This document shows, piece after piece, positions 50,819-59,600 of a stretch of DNA of 64,000 nucleotides (position 1 is its first letter; each line of letters starts with the position of its first letter). Origin of the DNA: Actinoplanes cyaneus (GTDB taxonomy: Bacteria > Actinomycetota > Actinomycetes > Mycobacteriales > Micromonosporaceae); contig NZ_BOMH01000039.1 of the NCBI RefSeq assembly GCF_016862095.1, positions 142,656 through 206,655 on the forward strand. Reading direction: 5' to 3'. The notes beneath the pieces are model-generated. The model was given only the letters and a program-made list of their open reading frames with translations. It made no database searches and was not told the DNA's origin. The position numbers and the translations under genes were made by a program.

Positions 50819-50875
50819 CCGGCTGGTCCTCATGGGCGTTATGAGGCACGAATAACGCCCATGAGGACCAGCCGG
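50819..50875. repeat. Dispersed intergenic hairpin, copy 4 (best preserved)
   Basis: Perfect 24-bp arms (50819-50842, 50852-50875) enclose the 9-nt loop GAGGCACGA. The left arm reads CCGGCTGGTCCTCATGGGCG then TTAT. The leader motif CGTACG (50741) and GTGAGC precede it by about 75 bp. It sits between a response regulator and truB. Confidence 0.92.
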
Positions 50876-50930
50876 GGGCGGGGGCGCGCTGTCTGCCCGA
50901 GCCGGGATCAGGTCGCGTGGCTGTTCAGGC

Positions 50931-51812
50931 TCAGGCGGGGGCCAGGACGATCTCCGCGCGGGCACGACCGGCCCGCTCGCTGACGATCGCCAGGACGTCG
51001 CCCTCCGGGGAGAAGACCGCGTACGGCCCGTCGATGCCGACCGGGCTCAGCGGACCCCCGTGGCGCAGCGTGCGGGTCTCCTCCTCAGTGGCCGTACGCT
51101 GGGGGAACGCGCGCCGGGCCGCCTCCGACATGGGCAGGTCGATCACGTCGGGGGCGCGTTCCTCGAGCTGCTCCAGGGTGGACGCCGCGTCGAGGGTCAT
51201 GGCGCCCACCGACGTACGCCGCAATGCTGTGAGATGTCCTCCCACCTGCAACGCCGCGCCCAGGTCACGGGCGATCGCCCGGATGTAGGTGCCCGACGAG
51301 CAGGAGACGTCGACGTCGATGTCGATCACGTCGTCCTGTGCCCGCACCCGCAGGACGTCCAGGGCGTGGATGGTGACCCGGCGGGCCGGGATGTCCACCG
51401 TCTCACCGTCGCGGACCCGTTTGTAGGCACGCTCACCGTTGATCTTGATGGCGCTGACCGCGCTGGGGACCTGGTCGATCTCCCCCACCTGGGTGGCGAG
51501 TTGCGCGCGGATCGCCTCCTCGGTCACGCCGTCGGTCGGCGTCGTCGCGGTGACCTCGCCCTCCGCGTCGTCGGTGACCGTCGACTGGCCCAGGCGGATC
51601 GTCGCGGTGTAGCTCTTCTGCGCGCCGATCACATACGTGAGCAGGCGCGTCGCTCGGTTCACCCCGATGATCAGGACGCCGGTGGCCATCGGATCCAGGG
51701 TGCCGCCGTGACCGACGCGACGCGTCTTCGCCAGGCGCCGGATCCGCGACACGACGTCGTGCGAGGTCATTCCTGCGGGTTTGTCGACCACGATCAGCCC
51801 ATCCACGTTCAC
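50931..51812 (-). CDS. truB: tRNA pseudouridine(55) synthase
   Basis: TruB isomerises U55 in the T-loop of tRNA; the product has 293 aa. It has the family N-terminus GLIVVDKPAGMTSHDVV and the catalytic Asp in RVGHGGTLDPMATGVL. A C-terminal TruB/PUA-like extension (LRHGGPLSPVGIDGPYAVF) is present. The start is GTG at 51812. In related genomes ribF follows directly; here 3.4 kb containing a hybrid kinase, response regulator and hairpin copy 4 separate the two. Confidence 0.95.
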   Translation of the reverse strand: MNVDGLIVVDKPAGMTSHDVVSRIRRLAKTRRVGHGGTLDPMATGVLIIGVNRATRLLTYVIGAQKSYTATIRLGQSTVTDDAEGEVTATTPTDGVTEEAIRAQLATQVGEIDQVPSAVSAIKINGERAYKRVRDGETVDIPARRVTIHALDVLRVRAQDDVIDIDVDVSCSSGTYIRAIARDLGAALQVGGHLTALRRTSVGAMTLDAASTLEQLEERAPDVIDLPMSEAARRAFPQRTATEEETRTLRHGGPLSPVGIDGPYAVFSPEGDVLAIVSERAGRARAEIVLAPA

Positions 51813-51935
51813 GACCCCACCCTATGGCCCGCGCCCGGCCACCCACCTCCCGGCTGGCTCACCGGGGTCCTTCCGACGTGCCGTACGGCCCCTGACCACG
51901 GGGCCGCGGGGGTGCTTCGACGCGGCGAGCGCGGG

Positions 51936-53249
51936 TCAGCGGGTGGCGCCGACGACGGTCCAGCGGGGTGAGCGCCAGCGGGACACCGTCGCGAGCAGAC
52001 GCGCCGCGATGAACAGCGCGAGCCCGGCCCACACGCCGCCGAGTCCGAGGTCGAACGCGTACGCCAGCCAGATCATCGGCAGGAAGCCGAGCAGCGCCGC
52101 CAGAATCGTGGTCACCCGCAGGTAGGCGACGTCACCCGCGCCGATCAGGACACCGTCGAGCGCGTAGACCACCCCGGCGAACGGCAGCAGCGCGATGAAC
52201 CACGGCCACACGATCGCCGTCTGATCGATCACCGCCTGGTCGTCGGTGAACCAGCCGGGGATGACCGGTGCCCCGAGCGCGACCAGCGCGGCGAAGCCAA
52301 TGGCCGCGACACCGCCGGCGATGGTGACCCGGCGGGCCACGTCGCGGGCCTGGTCCGCGTCCCCGGCGCCGAGGGCCGCCCCGACCAGCGACTGCGCGGC
52401 GATCGCGACCGCGTCCAGGGCGAGCGCGGCGAAGAACCAGAGTTGCAGCGCGATCTGGTGCGCCCCGACCGCCGCGATCCCGAAGCGGGAGGCCACAGCG
52501 GTCGCGGAGAGGAAGCACGCCTGGAACGCGGCGCCCCGGATCAGCAGGTCACGACCGAGCACGACCTGCCCGAGGATGACCGACGGCACCGGGCGCAGCT
52601 GCCGGGTCTCGCGGACGAGCGCCAGCAGGAACAGGGCGCCGCCGATGGACTGGGCGGTCACGTTCGCGATCGCCGAGCCGGTCAGGCCCAGCCCGGCCGA
52701 GAAGACCAGCACCGGGCAGAGGACCGCGGAGAGCACGTTCGCCCCGAGCACGATGAACAGCGGCCGCCGGGTGTCCTGGACGCCGCGCATCCAGCCGTTG
52801 CCGGCGGCGGCGAGCAGCAGCCCGGGGCCGCCGAGCGCGGCGATCCGCAACCAGCCGGCGGCGGCGTCCGCGGTCTGCGGGTTGCCGGCCAGGGCGTGCG
52901 CGAGCGGACCGGCGAGGGTCAGGCCGAGCACCGCCAGGATCACGCCCAGCCCCAGCGCGAGCCAGGAGGCCTGGACCCCTTCGGCGACGGCGGCCGGGCG
53001 GTCACCCGCGCCGAAGCGGCGGGCGGCGCGTCCGGTCGTCCCGTACGCCATCAGGGCGCCGAACCAGGCGGCGATCGACATCACGGTGCCGCCGACCGCG
53101 ACCGCGCCGAGCGGGATCGACCCGAGATGGCCGACCACGGCGGTGTCCACCAGCACGTAGAGCGGCTCGGCGGCGAGCACCACGAGGGCCGGCAGGGCCA
53201 GCCGGACGATCTGACGGGAACCGGCGCGCGGCTGGGCAGACGGGCTCAT
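51936..53249 (-). CDS. MATE-family efflux transporter (DinF-like)
   Basis: This 437-aa multidrug/toxin extrusion antiporter has twelve predicted transmembrane helices spread over the length (for example ALVVLAAEPLYVLVDTAVVG, GLGVILAVLGLTLAGPLAHAL). The two pseudo-symmetric six-helix halves typical of MATE are visible by the repeated pattern of AVGHxG/AxG-type loops. The substrate (drug, cationic dye) and coupling ion are unknown. The ATG at 53249 starts MSPSAQPRAGSRQI. A 29-codon gene lies 57 bp upstream of it on the same strand. Confidence 0.92.
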   Translation of the reverse strand: MSPSAQPRAGSRQIVRLALPALVVLAAEPLYVLVDTAVVGHLGSIPLGAVAVGGTVMSIAAWFGALMAYGTTGRAARRFGAGDRPAAVAEGVQASWLALGLGVILAVLGLTLAGPLAHALAGNPQTADAAAGWLRIAALGGPGLLLAAAGNGWMRGVQDTRRPLFIVLGANVLSAVLCPVLVFSAGLGLTGSAIANVTAQSIGGALFLLALVRETRQLRPVPSVILGQVVLGRDLLIRGAAFQACFLSATAVASRFGIAAVGAHQIALQLWFFAALALDAVAIAAQSLVGAALGAGDADQARDVARRVTIAGGVAAIGFAALVALGAPVIPGWFTDDQAVIDQTAIVWPWFIALLPFAGVVYALDGVLIGAGDVAYLRVTTILAALLGFLPMIWLAYAFDLGLGGVWAGLALFIAARLLATVSRWRSPRWTVVGATR

Positions 53250-53306
53250 GGTGTCCCATGATGCCCGCCCAGCGGTAAGGATTACAACAGGGTGGTGACC
53301 CTTACC

Positions 53307-53396
53307 CTACTGACGCGTGTCCAGTGAGGTCTGCAGCGCACGGCGGGCCTGCTCACGGGCATCTTCGGAGGGCTGAGGCTTCGGCTTGGCAGCCAT
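53307..53396 (-). CDS. Putative 29-residue small protein
   Basis: This short reading frame encodes MAAKPKPQPSEDAREQARRA and then nine more residues ending DTRQ. It is charged, with a Lys/Pro-rich start and a predicted helical rest, and contains no cysteine. The ATG at 53396 has a good ribosome site (GGAAGGA, 7 nt spacing), and the stop is TAG at 53307. The codons favour G/C at third positions in the manner of real genes here. It is not recognised. Its position 57 bp upstream of MATE and downstream of an unusual AT-rich direct repeat suggests it is expressed. Confidence 0.55.
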   Translation of the reverse strand: MAAKPKPQPSEDAREQARRALQTSLDTRQ

Positions 53397-53581
53397 GAGA
53401 GGTTCCTTCCACGGTGTGGTGGGGGCGCCCGCGCCTGCGGGACGCCCGGAAGCGGTCGAGCGGGGCGTCACATGTGCCGGTCCGGGGTCGCCGGACGCCT
53501 GGCGGGGTGACGCGGACCCGGGCTGGTGAACCCGGGCGGCTCGCGGTCTCGCGGGAGGCGGAAGGTGTCAGCCGCGCAAAA

Positions 53582-53615
53582 CCAAATCACCGTTCAGGAC
53601 CCAAACTAACGTTCA
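53582..53615. repeat. AT-rich 15-bp direct repeat upstream of the small ORF
   Basis: CCAAATCACCGTTCA (53582-53596) and CCAAACTAACGTTCA (53601-53615) agree at 12 of 15 positions. They lie 19 bp apart, about two helical turns, and are distinctly AT-rich for this genome. A dimeric regulator site or an upstream promoter element is plausible. Confidence 0.55.
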
Positions 53616-53659
53616 ATCACCTCAGCGCACGGCGGTTCCCGCGATCCGGGAAGAAACGA

Positions 53660-53687
53660 AGGGGGCCGCCCGTCCGGACGACCCCCT
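53660..53687 (-). terminator. Terminator after nrnA
   Basis: Outer arms AGGGGG (53660-53665) / CCCCCT (53682-53687) enclose an inner CGTCC-GGACG palindrome (53671-53680). It lies about 20 bp beyond the nrnA stop. There is a purine-rich tail rather than a U-run on the transcript. Confidence 0.6.
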
Positions 53688-53706
53688 GTGAACTGGTGAA
53701 ACGACG

Positions 53707-54726
53707 TCAACTCAGATAATCGTCAAGTAGCCGACGCACCGTGTCCACCACGTCACCCGGCTCCCCGTACCCGGTGAAGCCGGCAGCGAGCCGGTGGCCC
53801 CCGCCACCCTGGGACATCGCGAGGCGGCTCACGTCGACCGCGCCCTTGCTCCGCAGCGACACCGCCCACTCGCGCTCGGCCACCTGCTTCACGAGCAGCG
53901 CCACATCGGCCTCGGCTGCCGATCGCACCGGATCGATCAGCGTGTCCAGCACGTACGGCGGCTGATCGTGCCTCTCCAGATCGGCCAGCGTGGCATAGGT
54001 CCAGACCAGGCCGCGCCCACCCGCCGCGGACGGCTCGAGCACCGCCCGGCCCAGCACCTCGCCGGTCAGCTTCATCGCCCCGAACGGCCGGGTGTCGAAG
54101 ATGCGCCGGGAGATGTCACCGGGGCGCAGCCCGGTGGCGATCAGCCGGGCGGCCAGCTCGTGCACCGCGACCGTCGTCGCCTCGAACTTGAACGACCCGG
54201 TGTCGGTCGCCAGCGCCACGTAGAAGCACTCGGCGATCTCCGCGTCCAGCGGCACCCCGAGCCGGGTGACGAGCTGCTCGGCGAGCACCGAGGTGGCCGC
54301 GGCGCGCGGGTCCACCAGCCGGATCGTGCCGAAACCGGTGTTCGACGCGTGATGGTCGAGCACGACGCTGACCGGCGCCGCCGCGACCAGGCCGGCGAGG
54401 CCACCCATCCGCGACTCGGCGGCCACGTCGAAGACCAGGACGAGCGCGGGGTCGGTGAAGGCCTCCGCCTCCGGAACCAGAAGATCGACACCCGGCAGCT
54501 CCGCGTACGGCGTGGGCACGCGGAACTCGCCCGGGAACGTCGCCCGCACCCGGGTGAACCCCAGCCGCCGCAGCGCAAGCCCGAAACCGAGCATGCTGCC
54601 GAGCGCGTCCCCGTCCGGGCTGACGTGGCAGATCAGCTGGATCCCGGCGTCGCCGCCGAGCGCGCGGACCGCCGCGACGGCGGCCTCCCACTGCTCGGCG
54701 GCGGGCCCGGTCGACGGCAGTGTCAC
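53707..54726 (-). CDS. nrnA: Bifunctional nanoRNase / pAp phosphatase (DHH family)
   Basis: This 339-aa DHH-DHHA1 phosphoesterase degrades 2-5-nt RNAs left by exoribonucleases and dephosphorylates pAp. The motifs are CHVSPDGDALGS (metal ligands), VFDVAAESR (D of motif II) and LDHHASNTGFG (the DHH box), with a DHHA1 Gly-rich end (QGGGGHRLAAGFTG). The GTG start overlaps the rbfA stop by 4 nt. It follows rbfA as in many Gram-positives. Confidence 0.93.
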   Translation of the reverse strand: MTLPSTGPAAEQWEAAVAAVRALGGDAGIQLICHVSPDGDALGSMLGFGLALRRLGFTRVRATFPGEFRVPTPYAELPGVDLLVPEAEAFTDPALVLVFDVAAESRMGGLAGLVAAAPVSVVLDHHASNTGFGTIRLVDPRAAATSVLAEQLVTRLGVPLDAEIAECFYVALATDTGSFKFEATTVAVHELAARLIATGLRPGDISRRIFDTRPFGAMKLTGEVLGRAVLEPSAAGGRGLVWTYATLADLERHDQPPYVLDTLIDPVRSAAEADVALLVKQVAEREWAVSLRSKGAVDVSRLAMSQGGGGHRLAAGFTGYGEPGDVVDTVRRLLDDYLS

Positions 54727-55190
54727 CCGAGGTCCTCGCGGGCTCCCACCCGCTCGGACTCGTCCTCGTCCTCGGGCTCCTCGGCCTTGTACGGGTCCGG
54801 GTCGCCGGCGTACTGCTTACCGGCGGCGAGCCGCTGGACCTCCTCGTCCCGGTGCCGCGCGGCGGCCAGCAGGTCGTCGATCTCCTTGACGTTCTCCTGC
54901 ACGTTGTCGGCCTTGAACGCCAGGCTCGGCGAGTGCCGCAGCCCCAGCGCGTGACCGACCCGGCTGCGCAGCATGCCCTTGGCGCTCTCCAGCGCCGCCG
55001 CCGTGGACGCCTGCTCGGTCGCATCGCCCAGGACGGTGTAGAACACGGTCGCCTCACGGAGGTCACCGGTGATCCGGGCGTCCGTGACCGTCACCATGCC
55101 GAGGCGGGGATCCTTGATCTCCCGCACCAGCGAGGCCACCAGCTCACGAACACGCTCAGCGTGCCGTCGCGTCTTGGCCGGATCCGACAT
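54723..55190 (-). CDS. rbfA: 30S ribosome-binding factor RbfA
   Basis: RbfA is a cold-responsive small-subunit maturation factor; the product has 155 aa. The KH-like fold is visible (RRHAERVRELVASLVREIKDPRLGMVTVTDARITGDLREATV in parts). The C-terminus is acidic (PEDEDESERVG). ATG 55190 (MSDPAKT) is favoured by GGAGGT 7 nt upstream; a GTG at 55199 is also in frame. It has a 4-nt overlap with nrnA. Confidence 0.94.
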   Translation of the reverse strand: MSDPAKTRRHAERVRELVASLVREIKDPRLGMVTVTDARITGDLREATVFYTVLGDATEQASTAAALESAKGMLRSRVGHALGLRHSPSLAFKADNVQENVKEIDDLLAAARHRDEEVQRLAAGKQYAGDPDPYKAEEPEDEDESERVGAREDLG

Positions 55191-55268
55191 CTCGCCCACC
55201 TCCGACTGTGTAACCCGCGGGTCAACGTTGCCCCCGCCCCAACTGCTGAAGCCTACCCACCCCGGTTT

Positions 55269-55562
55269 TCAGTCGTCGTCGCCGTAAAGGCGGCGCTTGA
55301 CCGACAACAACTCGATCTCCGGGCGGCCGGCCATCTGGTGCTCGCAGGTGTCGATCACCGACCGGGCCTGCGCGGGATCCGGGGCGACCACCGCCACCCC
55401 GATCTGTGCCCTGCCGTGCAGGTCGTGGAACCCGACCTCGGCGGCGCTCACCTCGAACTTCTTCAGCATCGCGATGATCGGGCGGACGTACGAGCGCTTC
55501 TGCTTGAGTGATTGCGCGTCACCGGGTAGGAGCAAATCGAAGACTGCAGTCTCGGTATACAT
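55269..55562 (-). CDS. ylxP: DUF503 (YlxP-like) protein
   Basis: This 97-aa DUF503/YlxP protein contains FDLLLPGDAQSLKQKRSYVRPI and QIGVAVVAPDPAQARSVIDTCE, and is encoded between infB and rbfA as in Bacillus and most actinobacteria. A role in ribosome or RNA metabolism is inferred from context. ATG 55562 is the only good start. It ends 78 bp upstream of rbfA. Confidence 0.9.
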   Translation of the reverse strand: MYTETAVFDLLLPGDAQSLKQKRSYVRPIIAMLKKFEVSAAEVGFHDLHGRAQIGVAVVAPDPAQARSVIDTCEHQMAGRPEIELLSVKRRLYGDDD

Positions 55563-55596
55563 CAGCGAAGAAGGCTACGCCGTGTGCCGCCGCCGG

Positions 55597-56622
55597 TCAG
55601 CTCCTTTTCCGCGCGACGATGACGTCACGCTCGATGCCCTGGTCGACGCGGTGCTCCAGATAGCCGTACTCCACCAGGTCGAGGCCGGCGGCCAGCAGGA
55701 TGTCCTCGGCCTGCTCGCGCCGGGCCACCTTGGTATTCCAGGAGAGCCCGATCGCACCGCCGGGACGCAGCAGCGGCAGCCACTCCGGCACGGCCCGCTC
55801 CAGCAGGTCCAGCGGGCGGCGCGAGATGCCGCCGGCGTCGTCGTAGGAGCCGTGCGCCACCCCGTACGGCAGGTCGGTGACCAGCACGTCCGCCACGTTG
55901 CCCCGGAGCAGGCCGTCGAGCTGCGTGGTGTCGGCGTGCAGCACCGTCACCTTCTGCACGGCGCCGGCCTTGTGGTCGTCCTTGCTGGCGGCCATCGTGA
56001 CCTCGAGACGGCGGGCGGCCCGGCGACCCTGGCGGCGCATCGGCACCAGCTCGGCGGTGTGCTTGAGCCGCTTGCGCTTGAGCCAGGTCTGCAGGAACAG
56101 CTTGTACGCCTCGACGTCCTTGCCGTCGATCTCCACGCCGAGCGCGTCGTAGCCGTACATCAGGGCCTGGTTGAGGGTCGTCCCCCGGCCGCAGAGCGGG
56201 TCGAGCACGGTGAGGTGGCCGTCCAGCATCTTCTCCGCGGACGCCGACGCGAGCAGGGTGAGGTTCAGCACCAGCTTGGTGAACTGCTCGTTGGTCTTGC
56301 CCGCGTACTTCGGGATGGTGATCAGATCGCTGTCGTAGCGCGCCAGGGGCGTCAGCGTGTGCGGGCGCAGCAGATCGTCACCGGCCAGCTCGAAAAGCGC
56401 GTACGCCGAGGACAGGTTGGACACGTAGGCGATGTCCCGCGGGCTCAGGTCGGCGGTGAACGTCAGGTACTCCACACCGCCGATCGTGGTGGCCCCGATC
56501 TCGTCCGGCGCGGCGGAGAGCACCGGGGTGAACGCGGCCAGCTCCGCCTGGGACATGCGGGACGCCTGGTCGGCGTAGACGCGGTTGGCGGACGGGGCGA
56601 GCAGCATGGCGTAACGGGACAT
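55597..56622 (-). CDS. Trm11-like SAM-dependent nucleic-acid methyltransferase
   Basis: This 341-aa Rossmann methyltransferase has motif I VLDPLCGRGTTL and motif IV TDLPYGVAHG, the N6/N2-type catalytic motif (DPPY-like with Leu at position 2). The N-terminal part (about 1-130) is alpha/beta and probably binds RNA, as in the Trm11/TrmG10 tRNA guanosine-N2 methyltransferases, rather than a DNA methylase. The ATG 56622 is 8 nt after GGGAGGA. It follows the infB terminator and precedes ylxP by 34 bp, so it likely starts a unit with ylxP-rbfA-nrnA. Confidence 0.75.
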   Translation of the reverse strand: MSRYAMLLAPSANRVYADQASRMSQAELAAFTPVLSAAPDEIGATTIGGVEYLTFTADLSPRDIAYVSNLSSAYALFELAGDDLLRPHTLTPLARYDSDLITIPKYAGKTNEQFTKLVLNLTLLASASAEKMLDGHLTVLDPLCGRGTTLNQALMYGYDALGVEIDGKDVEAYKLFLQTWLKRKRLKHTAELVPMRRQGRRAARRLEVTMAASKDDHKAGAVQKVTVLHADTTQLDGLLRGNVADVLVTDLPYGVAHGSYDDAGGISRRPLDLLERAVPEWLPLLRPGGAIGLSWNTKVARREQAEDILLAAGLDLVEYGYLEHRVDQGIERDVIVARKRS

Positions 56623-56650
56623 GCCGCCTATCCTCCCAGCGGCGAATGGG

Positions 56651-56683
56651 AAAGGCCCCGGCGGGTAACCCGCCGGGGCCTTT
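56651..56683 (-). terminator. Strong terminator of infB
   Basis: A 15-bp perfect stem AAAGGCCCCGGCGGG (56651-56665) / complement (56669-56683) closes a 3-nt loop. It lies 13 bp past the infB stop and reads GGGGCCTTTCCC on the transcript. It is the clearest terminator in the window. Confidence 0.9.
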
Positions 56684-56696
56684 CGAAAGCCGGGGA

Positions 56697-59600
56697 TCAG
56701 GCCCGCGGCTTCTCGCGCATCTCGAAGGTCTCGATCACGTCGCCGATCTGCGGCGTGCCGAAACCACCGAACGTCAGACCACACTCGAAGCCCTCGCGGA
56801 CCTCGGTCGCGTCGTCCTTGAACCGCTTGAGCGAGCTGATCGTGACGTTCTCCGCCACGACCGTGCCCTCTCGGATGATCCGCGCCTTGGAGTTGCGGCG
56901 GATCAGACCCGTCCGGACGATACAGCCGGCGATCAGACCGATCTTGGACGAGCGGAAGACCTCGCGGATCTCCGCCGTGCCCAGCTCGACCTCTTCGTAC
57001 TCCGGCTTGAGCAGGCCCTTGAGCGCCGCCTCGATCTCCTCGATGGCCTGGTAGATCACGCTGTAGTAGCGGATCTCCACGCCGGCGCGGTCGGCCATCT
57101 CCTTGACCTTGTTCGAGGCCCGGACATTGAAGCCGATGATCGTCGCGGTCTGCTCGGACGAGGCCGACGCCAGGTTGACGTCGCTCTCGGTGATCGCACC
57201 GACACCGCGGTGGATGACCTTGAGCTGGATCTCGTCCGGGATCTCGATCTTGAACAGCGCGTCTTCGAGAGCCTCGACCGAACCCGAGCTGTCGCCCTTG
57301 ATGACCAGCGTGAGCGAGGTCTTCTCGCCCTCCTTCAGCTGGGCCATGAGCGTCTCGAGAGTGGCCTTGGCGCCCGAGTTGGCGAAGGCTGCCGCACGAC
57401 GGCGGGCCTGACGCTGCTCGGCGATCTGGCGGACCGTGCGGTCGTCCTCGGCGGCCAGGAACGTGTCGCCGGCGCTGGGCACCGACGTCAGACCCAGGAC
57501 CAGCACCGGACGGGCCGGACCGGCCTCGGCGACCTGCTTGCCGTTCTCGTCGAGCATGGCGCGGACGCGACCGTGCGCGCCACCCGCCACGATCGAGTCG
57601 CCGGCCCGCAGCGTGCCCTTCTGCACCAGGACGGTCGCGACGGCGCCGCGGCCCTTGTCGAGGTGAGCCTCGACCGCGACACCCTGAGCGGGGCCGTCGA
57701 TCGGGGCGGTCAGCTCCAGCGACGCGTCGGCGGTCAGCAGGATGGCCTCGAGGAGGTCGTCGATGCCGATGCCGGGCTTCGCCGCGACGTTGACGAACAT
57801 GGTGTCGCCGCCGTACTCCTCGGCGAGCAGGCCGTAGTCCGTCAGCTGCTGCCGGACCTTGTCCGGGTTGGCGTCGGGCTTGTCGACCTTGTTCACCGCG
57901 ACCACGATCGGCACCTCGGCGGCCTTGGCGTGGTTGAGCGCCTCGACCGTCTGCGGCATCACGCCGTCGTCCGCCGCCACCACGAGGATGACGATGTCGG
58001 TGACCTGGGCACCACGAGCACGCATGGCGGTGAACGCCTCGTGACCCGGGGTGTCGATGAAGGTGATCGCCCGCTCTTCGCCCTGGTGCGGGACGACAAC
58101 CTGGTAGGCGCCGATGTGCTGGGTGATGCCACCCGCCTCGCCGGCGACCACGTTGGTCTTGCGGATCGCGTCGAGCAGCTTCGTCTTACCGTGGTCGACG
58201 TGACCCATCACCGTCACGACCGGGGGACGGGTGACCAGACGGTCCTCCGCCACCTCGGCGTCGAGGTTGATGTTGAACTGCGCGAGCAGCTCACGGTCCT
58301 CGTCCTCGGGGCTGACGATCTTGACGTCGAAGCCGAGGTGCTCACCGAGCAGCAGCAGTGTGTCGTCGGAGACCGACTGCGTCGCCGTGACCATCTCACC
58401 CAGGTTGAACATCTCCTGGACGAGCGAGCCCGGGTTCGCGTTGATCTTGTCGGCGAAGTCGGACAGCGAGGCACCACGCGACAGCCGGATCTCCTGACCC
58501 TGACCGCGCGGAGCGCCCGAGCTCATCTGCGGAGCCGACAGGTTGTCGAACTCTTGACGCCGCTGCTTCTTCGACTTGCGGCCACGCGTCGGCCGGCCGC
58601 CGGGACGCCCGAAGGCACCCGCCGCGCCACCGCCACGACCGCGACCACCGGCGCCACCGGGACGACCCGGAGCACCAGCGCCGACGGGACCGCCGCCACC
58701 GCCACCGGGGCCACCGCCACCGGGACGGAAACCGCCACCGCCGCCACCGCCGGGACGGAAACCGCCACCGCCGCCGCCCCCACCGGGACCGCCACGGAAG
58801 CCACCGCCACCGCCGCCGCCACCGGGACGGAAGCCGCCACCGCCACCGCCGGGACCGCCACGACCTGCGCCGGGACCGCCGGGACGACCGGCGCCACCAC
58901 CGGGACCGCCGCGACCTGCGCCGGGACCGGCGGGACGCTGCGACGGCATGGACGCGGGGCTGGGCCGCGGCGGCATCGACGCCGGGCTCGGCCGCGGCGG
59001 CATGCCGGGCTGGTTGGGACGCGGCATCGAAGCCGGCGACGGACGACCTGCGCCACCACCGGAGACACCGAACGGGTTGTTGCCCGGGCCACGCGCGGGC
59101 GGACGCGGAGCGCCACCGGCGGGACCGGGACGGGGGCCACCGGGGCCACCCTGGCCACCACCGGCGCGGCCGGCGGCCGGGGAACCCGGACGCGGAGCCA
59201 TGCCACCGGGACCACGCGTGGCGGGACGCGGACCACCCTCGGCCGGAGCCGGCGGGGCCTGCGGGTTGTTCCGGCGCTCGGTCTCGCGGCGCTCGGCATC
59301 CCGGGTGCGGGCGGCCTGAGCAGCCTGAGCCGCCTTGACGGAGGCTTCCTGCTCGGCCTTCAGCGCCGAGGCGCGCGCCTCGGCGGCCGCCACCTCGATG
59401 TCGTGCGCGCTGGCCGGCTTGCTGACCGGACCCGGACGCGGACCCGGACGACCGGGCATCGGCGTGTTCGGACGAGCGGCCGGCCCGGGGGACGGCATCG
59501 AAGCCGGAGCCGCCGGGGAGGTCGGAACGTTACCGGACGGGCCGGGGCCGGGCGTCGGTCCGGGCCGGCGCGGCGGCTGAGGCCGGACGCTCGGCGGACC

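Larger units (their letters stand above)
53397..53706. other. 310-bp intergenic region between nrnA and the small ORF
   Basis: The region holds the nrnA terminator (53660-53687), an AT-rich 15-bp direct repeat (53582-53615) that may be an operator or promoter, and GC-rich sequence up to the small-ORF ribosome site. No other gene was seen. Confidence 0.6.

Noticed and set aside
51842..51900. Sixth hairpin copy starting with a similar GGCTGG arm upstream of truB
   Set aside because: The left-arm resemblance stops after about ten bases and there is no matching right arm.
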